Shown: in pieces, positions 1 to 11,205 of the stretch | Position numbering within the stretch: the first letter of the stretch is position 1 | How the letters are laid out: each line of letters begins with the position of its first letter | Assembly (NCBI GenBank): GCA_947463915.1 | Contig: CANHVO010000016.1 | Location: forward strand, 1 to 43,998 | Reading direction: 5' to 3' | Length of the DNA stretch: 43,998 nt | From: Planctomycetaceae bacterium | GTDB taxonomy: Bacteria > Planctomycetota > Planctomycetia > Pirellulales > Pirellulaceae | The notes under the pieces: generated by a model | Told to the model about the DNA's origin: nothing | The model's input: only the letters and a program-made list of their open reading frames with translations | Databases searched by the model: none | Translations under genes and position numbers: made by a program

Positions 1-145
1 GGTCGACTTGATCCCATAGGCTTGGAGACTTCTTTGCGTTGCTCGCGCCGGGGCAAGGGCGGTCCACGATCAACTTGCCGAACTGCTCCAGCTTTCGCCC
101 CATACCGAAGTCGAGCAAACGGTAGTTGGTATCCGGGGTTGGCAT
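1..145 (-). CDS. SAM-dependent methyltransferase, N-terminal fragment (cut by window edge)
   Basis: The minus-strand ATG at 145-143 opens a frame that runs off the window start, giving 48 codons. It begins MPTPDTNYRLLDFGMGRKLE and continues through a 'DRPCPGA' motif. That opening (LLDxGxGRKLExFG, then a DRPCP motif) is how planctomycete class I SAM-dependent methyltransferases of the RlmI/RlmK-like type start, as far as I can recall. The methyltransferase core is outside the window, so the assignment rests on the N-terminus alone. The start codon follows the stop of the phosphatase gene (148-146) with no gap, so the two genes are probably cotranscribed and translationally coupled. Confidence 0.6.
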   Translation of the reverse strand, partial: MPTPDTNYRLLDFGMGRKLEQFGKLIVDRPCPGASNAKKSPSLWDQVD

Positions 146-682
146 CTACTCTTCTACCCCCGGCTTACTCGGTTGTTCGCAGTATTGGCGAACAACAGGC
201 CGATGGACGAGCTTTGCATTGACATGCGGGCGTTTGCGCAGCAGATGCGATTGCGCCTCGGGCAACGCCATGGATCGGTGGCGGACCAACCAACAAATGA
301 CCACGGTGGCGCTTCGTGCTCGCCCTGCTTTGCAATGCACGTAGACCTTTTCGCCGAGTGAAGCATGCTTTTTAATGAAATCGACGCCGCGACTAACATC
401 TTCGAAAGTTGGGGGATTGAAATCGACCGTCGGAAGCCAGAGTTGATCGATTCCTAGGCGTTGATACTCCGACTTTGGTCCGGGGTATTCCTGACACATG
501 TTGATAACGCCTCGCACACCAAGAGCGTGGAGTGGCTTGGCGTCCGATCGCAATGGCATGGCTCCCAAAATGATTGCTGGGTCGACTTCGTCCCACCAAT
601 TCCGGACCTTCAGGACTCGGCCCAGCATGTAGTTCCAAGTGAACGTGGGGGCGAACAACGCTCGAGATAAGACCGGGTGCAA
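146..682 (-). CDS. Dual-specificity phosphatase, PTPMT1-like
   Basis: A 178-residue protein carrying the Cys-based phosphatase signature HCKAGRARSAT at about residues 116-126, where Cys is the nucleophile and Arg binds phosphate. The 'VHCKAGRxRSAT' form is typical of the PTPMT1 branch, which dephosphorylates phosphatidylglycerophosphate in cardiolipin synthesis, so a lipid phosphatase role is more likely than a protein phosphatase role; this is family inference. The general-acid Asp is probably in 'LPTVDFNPP'. The listed start is a TTG with an AAGG-type ribosome site upstream. An internal ATG at 628 is an alternative start that would remove the moderately hydrophobic N-terminus. The next gene, a methyltransferase, starts directly after its stop codon. 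Confidence 0.78.
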   Translation of the reverse strand: MHPVLSRALFAPTFTWNYMLGRVLKVRNWWDEVDPAIILGAMPLRSDAKPLHALGVRGVINMCQEYPGPKSEYQRLGIDQLWLPTVDFNPPTFEDVSRGVDFIKKHASLGEKVYVHCKAGRARSATVVICWLVRHRSMALPEAQSHLLRKRPHVNAKLVHRPVVRQYCEQPSKPGVEE

Positions 683-722
683 TTCAGGACCTTGTTGAAA
701 TAGGATATTAGGTAAATGTATC

Positions 723-791
723 TCGTTTAACGGTTAGCCGTAGGCGTACCGTCGAAGGAATCAAGTACGCCTTCGGCTGACTGTTAAACGA
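723..791. repeat. Imperfect palindrome (27-bp arms) between two genes
   Basis: The left arm 723-749 begins tcgtttaacggttagccg, and the right arm 765-791 is its reverse complement with three mismatches, separated by a 15-base spacer. It lies in the 165-base gap between the phosphatase start and the transaldolase stop. It could fold in RNA as a long hairpin but has no following T-run. It resembles the dispersed palindromic repeats common in planctomycete intergenic regions and differs from the two other repeat families in this window. Confidence 0.7.
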
Positions 792-847
792 TTCGGTGGC
801 ATGTTCATCCGTGTTTTGCTAGATGGGCGGCATATGGAATGGGCCTG

Positions 848-1903
848 CTACTTGGTTAGGCTCGCACGTTTTTCTTGAATGGTTTGGAGCAGTTGTTTCT
901 GCGGAGCCACAAACTTGGCAACTCCTTGTTCCATCAAGGTCTTTTCCAAGTCCGGAACGTTGACCGCAGCGTCCAGCTCTTTCGCAATGGACTCGCTGAC
1001 CATCGTATCGACCTGACGCATGAAGCTTTGATTGCTAGCGGCGACAGCGGCGTTCGTATCGGGTGGATTGGTTTGGATGTCGGAACCGGCTAAAGCCGAA
1101 ACATATTTCCATGGGGCATCGGCAGCGTTTTTGGTTCCGGTACTCGCGAAGATGATTTCTTGTTGAAGCGGCGTCACGTGTTCTTTCCAAAACTTTTGGT
1201 TGGCAGTCCAAATTCGTTTTGCATTGACAATTCCGTACTGCCCCTGAGCTTCAGGCGACAGTTGCTTGCAATTGTCGGCAGTATATTGATCGATGCGGGA
1301 AACGAAGATGCTAAACACGCTTTTGAAGGAATCGAGCGATGTGCGACGTTGAGCTCCACGCCAGACGGCATCGCGTGCAAGGTCATACTGACGCATGGTG
1401 AAGATCAAGGTGACATTGAGAGTGACTCCAGCCGCGGCCAATTCTTCCAAGGCATCGAGTCCTGCTGGGGTGGCTGGAACTTTGATCATGCGGTTATCGT
1501 GTCCAGCAGCCCACTTCTTACCTAGGGAAATGTAGCTAGCGACACGTTCCGCGTGAGGTAAGTTCACGGCAGGATCTTCCAGAAGCGGGTCCAGTTCGAA
1601 GCTGACCCAGCCGGCATTTCCTTTTGTCCGTTCCCAGACGGGATGAAACTCTTTTTGGGCGTCGCTGACTAGGTCATTGGTCATGCTCCAGCAAACCGCC
1701 GAGTCATCTTGACCGCGCCCAATGTAATCGACAATGGATTTGTCAAACCGACCCGTCCGAATCAGACCTGAAATAATGATGGGGTTGCTTGTTGCCCCGA
1801 CGGCTCCCCATTCCAGGTTTTGAGCCACCAACGTTGGATCGATCGAGTCAAGATACAAATTGGTCCCTGTGTCGATCAGGGATTGGATTGAGGCGTTCTT
1901 CAT
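848..1903 (-). CDS. tal: Transaldolase family protein
   Basis: A 351-residue protein of the transaldolase family, which transfers a dihydroxyacetone unit between sugar phosphates in the non-oxidative pentose phosphate pathway through a Schiff-base lysine. The family landmarks are present: 'GATSNP' at 36-41, 'MIKVPAT' with the probable catalytic Lys141, and '[12 protein letters not shown]'. At 351 residues it is longer than the classical E. coli enzyme (about 317) and of a size seen in the Tal-type subgroup. The ATG at 1903 has an AGGA ribosome site upstream. The gene stands alone and diverges from ltaE. It could serve general pentose phosphate metabolism, including carbon from the pentose locus further along, but nothing in the sequence links the two. 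Confidence 0.88.
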   Translation of the reverse strand: MKNASIQSLIDTGTNLYLDSIDPTLVAQNLEWGAVGATSNPIIISGLIRTGRFDKSIVDYIGRGQDDSAVCWSMTNDLVSDAQKEFHPVWERTKGNAGWVSFELDPLLEDPAVNLPHAERVASYISLGKKWAAGHDNRMIKVPATPAGLDALEELAAAGVTLNVTLIFTMRQYDLARDAVWRGAQRRTSLDSFKSVFSIFVSRIDQYTADNCKQLSPEAQGQYGIVNAKRIWTANQKFWKEHVTPLQQEIIFASTGTKNAADAPWKYVSALAGSDIQTNPPDTNAAVAASNQSFMRQVDTMVSESIAKELDAAVNVPDLEKTLMEQGVAKFVAPQKQLLQTIQEKRASLTK

Positions 1904-2050
1904 ATTTTATCCTGTTGCGGAGATGGTTTTTGAGGGTTTTTGCCCGCCAGTGCAAAGACTATAGTAAGCTTCTGGATGCTTCACCAACAGCCCGCAACGG
2001 CCGATTCCTAGTCGGAGTCTGGGAATTGGGCCCTCAAAACACAGGAAACC

Positions 2051-3097
2051 ATGCAAATCATAGATCTTCGCAGCGATACCGTTACCAAACCAACCCTTGA
2101 AATGCGTGAAGCCATGTTGAACGCGCCAGTTGGCGATGACGTAATCGATATCGATCCTACGGTAGTTGAATTACAGGAGTATGTCGCTCGGTTGCTAGGT
2201 AAGGAAGCAGCTATCTTCATGCCCAGTGGAACGATGACCAACCAAATCGCCTTGCGTGTCCACTGCGTACCTGGCGACGAATTCCTGTGCGAAGCAGGTT
2301 GCCATATTTACAACTACGAACAGGGGGCATTTGCGCAGTTGAGTGGTCTGGTGGCCAAGACCATCGAAGGCCAAAATGGTTTGCTGGATTTAGACCAAAT
2401 GCACGGAACCGTTCGCCCTGAAAACGAACACACGGTTCGAACCAAATTGCTCTGCCTGGAAAACACGCACAATCGAGGTGCGGGCAAAATCTACTCGCTT
2501 TCGCGAATTGAAGCCTTATGCGAATGGGCTCATGCGCAAGGCTTGAAAACGCACTTGGATGGCGCGAGACTTTTTAACGCATCTGTCGCAACAGGTGTCT
2601 CGCTGCAATCCTTCTCGGAACCTTTTGAGTCCGTTAGCGTCTGCTTCAGCAAAGGACTCGGTGCTCCCGTCGGTTCATGCTTGGCTGGCTCTCGAGACTT
2701 CGTAGCGAAAGCGCGACGTGCGAGAAAACTTTTCGGGGGTGGAATGAGGCAGATCGGTATCCTTGCAGCAGGCGCACTCTACGCTCTCCAACATCAAATG
2801 GATCGTTTGGCGGACGACCACGCCAATGCTCGACAGCTAGCTCACGCGGTAAGCAAATGCAAGTCGCTTCGACTGAGCGACAAAGAGCCCGATACCAACA
2901 TTGTGATCTTTCATGTAGACAAGGAATGGGGGACGGCATCGCAATTCTCCGAGTCGCTTAAAAAAGCGGGCGTACTGTCGTTGCCTTTTGGTCCGCAAAG
3001 CGTCAGGTTAGTCACGCACCTTGATGTTTCCTCGCAGCAAATTGCGCAGGCTTGCGAAACGATCGAGAGTGTCGCAAGTAGTTCACTGCTGATTTAG
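2051..3097 (+). CDS. ltaE: Low-specificity L-threonine aldolase
   Basis: A 348-residue PLP enzyme of the beta-eliminating lyase/threonine aldolase family that cleaves L-threonine or allo-threonine to glycine and acetaldehyde. It opens with the family start 'DLRSDTVTKPT'. It has the PLP-contacting 'HLDGARLFNA' at about 168-177 and the Schiff-base lysine K201 in 'CFSKGLGAPVGS'. Length is normal for the family. The start ATG is followed directly by the conserved N-terminus, so it is secure. The gene is divergent from the transaldolase gene with about 150 bases between them. Confidence 0.92.
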   Translation: MQIIDLRSDTVTKPTLEMREAMLNAPVGDDVIDIDPTVVELQEYVARLLGKEAAIFMPSGTMTNQIALRVHCVPGDEFLCEAGCHIYNYEQGAFAQLSGLVAKTIEGQNGLLDLDQMHGTVRPENEHTVRTKLLCLENTHNRGAGKIYSLSRIEALCEWAHAQGLKTHLDGARLFNASVATGVSLQSFSEPFESVSVCFSKGLGAPVGSCLAGSRDFVAKARRARKLFGGGMRQIGILAAGALYALQHQMDRLADDHANARQLAHAVSKCKSLRLSDKEPDTNIVIFHVDKEWGTASQFSESLKKAGVLSLPFGPQSVRLVTHLDVSSQQIAQACETIESVASSSLLI

Positions 3098-3225
3098 ACA
3101 GGAAGCCGTTGAGAATGAAGGTGGCAAGATAATCAAGCAGATAACTTCGTTTCCTGGAGGACGAAGATTCCAGTTCCTTGATCCGAGCGGTAATGAATTT
3201 GCCGTGTGGTCCGAATAACAAGAAT

Positions 3226-3726
3226 TCAAACGTCGAGACCAAAACGTTTCCTAACGATGCGCCAATGGTGAGCGACATGCCCAACCAAAATCGTCGCAAG
3301 TTTGTGAACCGTTACCTCATGCCCCATGACCTGCCCCATAGCTCCCCAAGCATCCTCAGGTAGATTTTGAAATAGAGCCAACGACGACGACCTCACCGCC
3401 TGAAACTCTGCAGCCAAGGAAGTGATCGCAAACTCCTTGGCTTTAGACCGGCGAGAAAACTCATCTTCGTCAAACGGAATGAGTGGCATGTCACCACCTC
3501 GGGCAACCCAAAGTGCACGGTAAGCAAAAACGCGTTCGCAATCCGACAAGTGATTGACAACTTCTTTCAAAGTCCACGTATACGGTGCGTGCACAACCAA
3601 AGAATCCGATTCGGAAATGGTCCCAAGCCAGAGCCCAACCTCTTGCCCCTGATCTGCCATCATGCCAACAAGGTTCGTTTTTTCGTCGATCAGATCGGTA
3701 TACTTTTTGAACGTGGGTTCGGTCAT
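3226..3726 (-). CDS. DinB-fold (DinB_2/YfiT-like) putative metal-dependent protein
   Basis: A 166-residue protein with the four-helix DinB/YfiT pattern. The motif 'WTLKEVVNHLSDCERVFAYR' near 50-70 carries the first metal-site His, and 'LVGHVAHHWRIVRKR' near the C-terminus carries the remaining His pair. DinB-family members are typically metal-dependent thiol transferases or detoxifying enzymes acting on low-molecular-weight thiols, but the substrate here cannot be told. The C-terminus converges on ltaE, and no partner gene is adjacent. No strong ribosome site is visible before the ATG. Confidence 0.8.
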   Translation of the reverse strand: MTEPTFKKYTDLIDEKTNLVGMMADQGQEVGLWLGTISESDSLVVHAPYTWTLKEVVNHLSDCERVFAYRALWVARGGDMPLIPFDEDEFSRRSKAKEFAITSLAAEFQAVRSSSLALFQNLPEDAWGAMGQVMGHEVTVHKLATILVGHVAHHWRIVRKRFGLDV

Positions 3727-3930
3727 TTAGAATAGGGTGGGCTAGAATGAAGATGCGAGGTCCAGAGCAAAACCGTTGCTCAGTTTAGAGTTTTCCCAAC
3801 TAAATCCCAGGTCGTTTTTGTTTTCACAACACAAAAATCGAGAAGAACTCTCCAATAATCCTTCTCAACCTGCGAACTAACCGCAACCGTCGATGCCTTT
3901 GAATCATCACCTCTAATCCACTTCCAAATC

Positions 3931-4815
3931 ATGAAAACGCTTGCTTCCACTTTTGCGATGGCTTCATTCGGTCTTGCGATCCTTTCTGGTTGCAATATGC
4001 CGCAATTTTCTGCGAAACGAGATTATCAAAAGGTCATTCCGATCAATTCTCAGGTCAACGTAAATGCCGAAACATTCAACGGTAGCATTACCGTAACCCC
4101 AACGGATCAATCGGAGGTGGCATTAGTCGCTCACATCAAGAGCCATGGTTACACTCAGGAAGAAGCAGACGCCGCGCTGGACTCACTAACTCCCGTCATC
4201 GATACAACCGCTTCCACATTGACGATCGCTTGCAAGCGTCGCAATCAAACTCTCATGTACTCGGATTCGGTTAGCTTGGAGCTGAAGGTACCCGCAAGCT
4301 GGCCATTGATACTGTCGACTTCGAACGGGGCGGTCTCGACCACTCAAAGTCGCGGGCCTGTTACCATCGATACTTCCAACGGAAAAATCGAAGTCAGAGA
4401 AGCAGCCGGCTCGCTTCAACTTTCGACCAGCAACGGGAAAATTATTGTTGAAAACTCGGCCGGCAATATTCAGGCAAGTTCAAGTAACGGAGTTGTTGAA
4501 ATGACCAACTGCTCGCTCGAGGGGAAATGCAAATTGGAGACGAGCAATGGCCAAATCAAAGTCAGCTTTTCCGACCGCAGCCCAATCAAACTTGACGCAA
4601 GCACTTCGAATGGCTCTATCCAATTCAATGAAGCCGACGCCGATTTGACCAAGAATTCAAAGACTCATGTCGCGGGAGTGCTTTTCGGCAAAGCAAACGG
4701 CCCAATACCAGCTAGCTCCTTAGACCTCGAAACTTCTAATGGAAACATCACCATCTCGACGGATTCATCGATTCCCAAGACCACAGCTTCGGAGCAAACG
4801 GCAGTCGGACTTTAG
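3931..4815 (+). CDS. DUF4097-type beta-repeat lipoprotein
   Basis: A 294-residue exported lipoprotein. The signal peptide ends in the lipobox LSGC, so Cys21 would be lipidated. After it, 'SNG' recurs about every 17-25 residues (roughly eight times, mostly as TSNG or SSNG), the pattern of a DUF4097/putative adhesin right-handed beta-helix. Function is unknown in the family, though such proteins are often envelope-associated. The first ATG with the lipobox was taken as the start; the ribosome site is weak. The next gene begins about 100 bases downstream on the same strand. Confidence 0.8.
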   Translation: MKTLASTFAMASFGLAILSGCNMPQFSAKRDYQKVIPINSQVNVNAETFNGSITVTPTDQSEVALVAHIKSHGYTQEEADAALDSLTPVIDTTASTLTIACKRRNQTLMYSDSVSLELKVPASWPLILSTSNGAVSTTQSRGPVTIDTSNGKIEVREAAGSLQLSTSNGKIIVENSAGNIQASSSNGVVEMTNCSLEGKCKLETSNGQIKVSFSDRSPIKLDASTSNGSIQFNEADADLTKNSKTHVAGVLFGKANGPIPASSLDLETSNGNITISTDSSIPKTTASEQTAVGL

Positions 4816-4918
4816 CTGAAGGTAGCAGGCACACTCCGCGCGCCGCACCCAAATCGATTCGTTATACTAGGCAGACATAGCGATTGAAATGTGCATACCA
4901 AGGCCAACGGCGATTTGA

Positions 4919-5644
4919 ATGAAGTCCATGGAAAAAACGGATCAAATTGCGGACTGGCTGACCTTCGATCGACAGGTGTTGCTAGCAGCAATTGTGAGGC
5001 AATTGAACCTTGAGGACCACCTGGACCATGGCTCACTATGGACTGACGATCTTAAAACGCAGTCCGGAATAAAGCACTCTTTCGCTATCGGCAGTTGGTT
5101 GTCAGATCGTATCAAGATCGGCGATGATGTATGGCGTTTTCTCGCAACACATTCCAACAATATTGTACGCGAATGGGCAGCGATCATCGTCGGTTTGACA
5201 GATAGCATCCCATTCGCTCGCAAGCTGGCTTGGATGAAAACTTTCGCTGACGACGAGCACCCAGGTCTTCGAGAAATCGCATGGCTAGCATTAAGAGCCG
5301 ATGTTATTCGCGATCCATTATCGGCAATCCGTTGTTTAGCCCCTTGGACAGGGAGTAGAAACGAGCGGCTTCGCAGGCTTGCGGTTGAAGTAACACGCCC
5401 CAGTGGCGTTGGGTGTTCGCCCATTCCGATTCTCCAAGATCAGCCGGAACTCGGGCTCCCTATTTTAGAGCCGCTTTTTGCGGACGATTCAGAGTACGTG
5501 CAGATCGCCGTTGGCAATTGGATCGTCGACGCTAGCAAATCCAAACCCGATTGGGTTCAAGCCATAACGGAACGATGGCTCTCGGAGTCGGCGTCCGATA
5601 ACACTCAAGCCATCCTAAAGCAGGTGTTGGGCGCAATCGAGTGA
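4919..5644 (+). CDS. Hypothetical protein, HEAT/armadillo-like
   Basis: A 241-residue cytoplasmic protein with no signal peptide or membrane segment. It is dominated by helix pairs with periodic Trp, Leu and Ala (for example 'NNIVREWAAIIVGL', 'DDEHPGLREIAWLALRAD', 'SEYVQIAVGNWIVD'), as in HEAT-like repeats and bacterial DNA-alkylation-repair-like scaffolds. No catalytic motif is recognised, and the similarity is structural, read by eye only. Two ATGs compete for the start, 4919 and 4928, and neither has a clear ribosome site. Confidence 0.6.
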   Translation: MKSMEKTDQIADWLTFDRQVLLAAIVRQLNLEDHLDHGSLWTDDLKTQSGIKHSFAIGSWLSDRIKIGDDVWRFLATHSNNIVREWAAIIVGLTDSIPFARKLAWMKTFADDEHPGLREIAWLALRADVIRDPLSAIRCLAPWTGSRNERLRRLAVEVTRPSGVGCSPIPILQDQPELGLPILEPLFADDSEYVQIAVGNWIVDASKSKPDWVQAITERWLSESASDNTQAILKQVLGAIE

Positions 5645-5722
5645 TGCGACGGACACGGATTTGGCTAAGCGATCTCCAAGTGTGCGGTGAAGCATTTTCC
5701 GCTGCCAAAAACAGTCTTTTCT

Positions 5723-5791
5723 GTAGCAAAAGTCGTCAAGACTTTCGGCTGCATTGCATAAACAACCGAAACTCTTGACGAGTTTCGCTAC
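5723..5791. repeat. REP-like palindrome, GTAGC...GCTAC family, copy 1
   Basis: An inverted repeat with 26-bp arms (three mismatches) around a 17-base loop. It starts gtagcaaaagtcgtcaag and ends with the complementary ...gacgagtttcgctac. It lies between the HEAT-like gene and katG. Related palindromes with GTAGC/GCTAC ends sit at 8422-8475 and 11688-11757. It could act as a transcript-end hairpin or be a dispersed non-autonomous element. Confidence 0.7.
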
Positions 5792-5802
5792 AAAGTGCTT
5801 CT

Positions 5803-5892
5803 CAGCGTTCCCTAATAACAGCGTTCCCTAATAGGGTAATGTCGCACTGGACCTCATGCCTACAATGCATGCGATGCATAACTGAAATGCAT
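5803..5892. promoter_or_regulatory. katG upstream region: 16-bp direct repeats and triple ATGCAT
   Basis: The 352-base gap before katG holds, beyond the REP-like palindrome, two direct copies of cagcgttccctaata (5803-5817 and 5819-5833). It also holds three copies of ATGCAT at 5865, 5874 and 5887. Repeated short dyads upstream of a peroxide-defence gene could be regulator sites. They do not match the Fur, PerR or OxyR consensus sequences I know, so the assignment is tentative. Confidence 0.35.
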
Positions 5893-5993
5893 TGGATAAC
5901 TTACCGCAAATGCCGCAGAATATCCTTCGTTCGCTCGCTCGCGGCATCGCATTCGCGTTGCAAAGCCAGAACCAATCCCTATTTCAGGAGTAG

Positions 5994-8378
<2,385 letters not shown>

Positions 8379-8421
8379 CAGTCAAAAACAGGATAAGGCG
8401 AGCGGCGAAATGAGTACTACC

Positions 8422-8475
8422 GTAGCTGAATTCGTAAGAATTCAGAACCGGCTGAATTCTTGCGAATCCAGCTAC
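8422..8475. repeat. REP-like palindrome, GTAGC...GCTAC family, copy 2
   Basis: An inverted repeat with 24-bp arms (two mismatches) and a six-base loop, aaccgg. It starts gtagctgaattcgtaag and ends ...cgaatccagctac. It lies in the gap after katG, before the APH-fold gene. It shares terminal GTAGC/GCTAC and the 'TTCGT-AAG' core with the copies at 5723 and 11688. Confidence 0.72.
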
Positions 8476-8575
8476 GAGTTGTGGTATGTTTTTTCTGCCG
8501 CTCGCATTGGGTGACTTTGCTCATCCGTTCGAGTCAAGTCATGTCCTGCATCCGATTCAAAACCGAAACCTCACA

Positions 8576-9727
8576 ATGCTTAACAAAGACTCGCTTGATA
8601 CGTTATCTCGAATGGCGTTGGATTCTGTCAAACGAGCGGCTTTGATCCAGCACTCTTACTTCCCAGTAAACGCTGGCGAAGTGGAGTGCACTTCTTGGCG
8701 GTCGAATGGTTTTAGTGACTCGGCTATCTACCGACTCGCAACAGAATCGGGTGTGTTTGCCATTCGTAGTTGGCCGAATCGATTTGACTCCCCATCGAAA
8801 GTCGAGTTTTGGTCGAGCACCAACAAGTCGTTTGCGGGCGAAACGAACAGTTTATCCCATGTCGGAGCCTCCAACCCAAAGCCGTTTCCCAAAATTGTGG
8901 AATGGCATTCAATGGATGCATCCGGTGGATTATTGCTGCCGTATGCAAACAAGCTGTGGACGCTTTGCGAATGGGTTGAGGGGAAGCCTGTCGAAGCCAA
9001 AGGTGTTTCGAAATCTACGGTTCAGCATCTTGCCACTATATTGGGGCGACTCCATTCGCATTCAAGCCAAGTGTTGCAAGCCTCAGGCTCACCCGATCCC
9101 AAGCAAATGATGCGATCCAATTCGCTTCGGGAGCGATTGGATCTTCTGAAGACGATGGACTATCGCTTGTTGGCGACATGCGATCCAACCCATTTTTTCG
9201 CAAACCAACAGTTGCTCGAGAAGGTAAAGCACTGTTTGGCCATCGTGATAGAGCGGCAGCCAAGTTGGCTTCGTTTTCTAACGATTTGCGAGTCGCAAAA
9301 TCGATATTGCCATTGGATCGTTCGCGATCTTTGGAGTGAAAACATCTTGATCGACGAACGACAGCGTTTTTCTTCGATCGTTGATTTAGGAGCCGCCCGG
9401 TTCGACTGGCCAGGGCTCGATTTTGTCAGGCTTTTCGGGAGCCTATCCTACCGAGATGGGGAGCGTACTGTCTTTGCAAATGACGAAAGCGAAGAGGACC
9501 TTTGGAACGACGCTTTCGACTCGTACACTCAATCGCATAACGACCATGCAATCGAGTCCCTTGACGAATGCAAAATGCTTCATAAGGTGTCACTTGGACT
9601 TTCCATTGTCCAGTGGGTGCTCTGGAATCAAGGCGGAAGCATCGATCTGAACATCTCGGACAAAGCACAGCGTGTCTCTAATCGGATATCTGCACTCTGT
9701 GACCAAATGTTGATTGAAGCTGTTTAG
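8576..9727 (+). CDS. Phosphotransferase (APH/homoserine-kinase-type fold)
   Basis: A protein of about 383 residues with the aminoglycoside phosphotransferase/choline kinase fold. The catalytic loop is 'HWIVRDLWSENILID', a variant of the Brenner motif HxDxxxxN in which Asp is the catalytic base and Asn binds metal. The metal-binding 'IVDLGAARFDWPGLDFVRL' follows, equivalent to the DFG Asp. The N-terminal lobe has 'IYRLATESGVFAIRSWP', where an Arg stands in the usual Lys region. The phosphoryl acceptor is unknown; small-molecule kinases of this class act on amino acids, sugars or antibiotics. The start is uncertain: 8576 (MLNKDSLD) fits the domain, while 8486 adds 30 residues of no recognisable content. 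Confidence 0.72.
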   Translation: MLNKDSLDTLSRMALDSVKRAALIQHSYFPVNAGEVECTSWRSNGFSDSAIYRLATESGVFAIRSWPNRFDSPSKVEFWSSTNKSFAGETNSLSHVGASNPKPFPKIVEWHSMDASGGLLLPYANKLWTLCEWVEGKPVEAKGVSKSTVQHLATILGRLHSHSSQVLQASGSPDPKQMMRSNSLRERLDLLKTMDYRLLATCDPTHFFANQQLLEKVKHCLAIVIERQPSWLRFLTICESQNRYCHWIVRDLWSENILIDERQRFSSIVDLGAARFDWPGLDFVRLFGSLSYRDGERTVFANDESEEDLWNDAFDSYTQSHNDHAIESLDECKMLHKVSLGLSIVQWVLWNQGGSIDLNISDKAQRVSNRISALCDQMLIEAV

Positions 9728-9743
9728 CTGCAGGGGACAAAAG

Positions 9744-9757
9744 CCGGCTTAAGCCGG
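9744..9757. terminator. Possible shared dyad between convergent genes
   Basis: A perfect 14-base palindrome, ccggcttaagccgg, lies in the 40-base gap between the converging APH-fold and HUMPS genes. Its position suits a bidirectional transcript end, but no T-run follows on either strand. Confidence 0.35.
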
Positions 9758-9767
9758 TACACCAGCG

Positions 9768-10451
9768 CTAGGCACCTTTGATCGCTTGGCAGATCATTCT
9801 TAACGACGCTTCCAAGTCGCCGCTTGCGGTTTTGAAAGCGTCTGCGTCGATGGTTAACGGCGCCCCGAGTACGACCAAGGGTGCCCCGTAGGCCGGGCAC
9901 TGAATCGCTTGTTCCAAAGAAAGCCCCCCCACCGCTTGAACTGGAATCTTCACTGCATCGGCTACTTGCCGAAGCTGATCCAATGGGCTTGGCATGCGTA
10001 GCCCACGAGCGGCGATACCTCGACGCTCATCGTAACCAATATGGTGGATAACATAGTCGCAACCGAGATCTTCAAGCCATTTTGCGCCAGCGACCATGTC
10101 AGGGCAAACCATGTTGTCCCCCATAACCTGAACGCCGAAATCCTTGCCCGCTTTGACAACGCATCGAATCGTTTCTTCGTGAGCGCGCGCCATGACGACC
10201 ACATGGGTTGCGCCGGCACCAGCCATCATTTGGGCTTCGAGGTACCCACCGTCCATGGTCTTGAGATCGGCAACGATAGGTGTTGTTGGAAACGCGGCGC
10301 GCAGAGCGCGAATGCCGTGCAACCCCTCGGCCAAAATCAACGGTGTCCCGGCCTCAAGCCAATCAACGCCAGCTCGCATCGCCATCGCGGCTGTCTCAAG
10401 GGCTTCGTCAATGTTGGTAAGGTCCAGGGAAATTTGAACAATCGGTTTCAT
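9768..10451 (-). CDS. HUMPS-family protein (3-hexulose-6-phosphate synthase-like)
   Basis: A 227-residue TIM-barrel protein of the OMP decarboxylase/HUMPS superfamily. The hallmark D-x-K-x-x-D motif is present as 'ADLKTMDGG', and the phosphate-binding end of the barrel appears as 'VQAVGGLS'. Sequences with 'GTPLI...G' and 'DLKTMDGG' fit 3-hexulose-6-phosphate synthase or 3-keto-L-gulonate-6-phosphate decarboxylase better than true PyrF. HPS joins formaldehyde to ribulose 5-phosphate. The partner isomerase (PHI) is not in the window, so the reaction is not settled. The ATG at 10451 was preferred over a TTG two codons upstream. Confidence 0.75.
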   Translation of the reverse strand: MKPIVQISLDLTNIDEALETAAMAMRAGVDWLEAGTPLILAEGLHGIRALRAAFPTTPIVADLKTMDGGYLEAQMMAGAGATHVVVMARAHEETIRCVVKAGKDFGVQVMGDNMVCPDMVAGAKWLEDLGCDYVIHHIGYDERRGIAARGLRMPSPLDQLRQVADAVKIPVQAVGGLSLEQAIQCPAYGAPLVVLGAPLTIDADAFKTASGDLEASLRMICQAIKGA

Positions 10452-10548
10452 GAGCAAGCTTTAAGGTGTGAGGAGCAATGAGTTAGGAGTTAGTAGTAAG
10501 GAGTTAGTGAGGTGAAAAGCTTATAGCTTACACCTTATCGCTAACCGC

Positions 10549-10968
10549 TTATCTCTGAAGTCGTTTCATTTTGGATTTGATATCTTCCACGGACGTTCGC
10601 AGACGATCGACTGCCGCTTCGGTCGGGATACCATCTTTGTCGCATGGCACGTCTTTAGCCGTCGTTTCAAACGTTTCGCCTCCGAAGCGAACGGAGATAA
10701 GAAAGTCGGCCAGGCATTCCTTATCACCAGTTTCTCCAAGTCGCACGTCGCCCGATTTTTTGACTGCCACTTCGCTCTTGTTGAGCAACCAACCCGTACC
10801 ATCGTGCAGGCTTACGATCACTTGATTCACTGCCGAGGGAATTCCCATCCATGGTGCTGGGTTGGAAACGGCTTTGTTAGTCACGGGCTGATCGCAACCG
10901 CTGAAAATCGCGATAGCAAAAAGAACGATTGTTACTTGCTGAAGTCGCGGGAAAAAAAGTCGGACCAT
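10549..10968 (-). CDS. Small hypothetical lipoprotein
   Basis: A 139-residue exported lipoprotein with a signal peptide 'LQQVTIVLFAIAIFSGC' ending in a lipobox (FSGC). The mature part is short and hydrophilic, with a C-terminal helix 'VDRLRTSVEDIKSKMKRLQR'. No known domain is recognised. A strong GGAGG ribosome site precedes the ATG. It lies downstream of nothing obvious and converges on no neighbour. The gap to the HUMPS gene contains three copies of 'gagttag' and a TAAGGTGT/ACACCTTA inverted pair (10462 and 10530). Confidence 0.65.
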   Translation of the reverse strand: MVRLFFPRLQQVTIVLFAIAIFSGCDQPVTNKAVSNPAPWMGIPSAVNQVIVSLHDGTGWLLNKSEVAVKKSGDVRLGETGDKECLADFLISVRFGGETFETTAKDVPCDKDGIPTEAAVDRLRTSVEDIKSKMKRLQR

Positions 10969-11205
10969 GGATGTCCTCCATCTTGAGGATTGATTGCGCC
11001 TTAACTTTGGTTGAGCGGGCCAGCATTCAGTATACAGAATGCACCAAAATCAGTACACCTACTCTGCGGCGAGCGCATATTCACTGCGACGAAAATCGAT
11101 AAGTCTCGCAATGATGCGAGCCATTGCCACGCTGCGGCTGCTTTATGTTACATTCTTGACGCATTGCTTTACCATGCCCTACGCCACTTAGGAAGAAGAA
11201 ATGAA

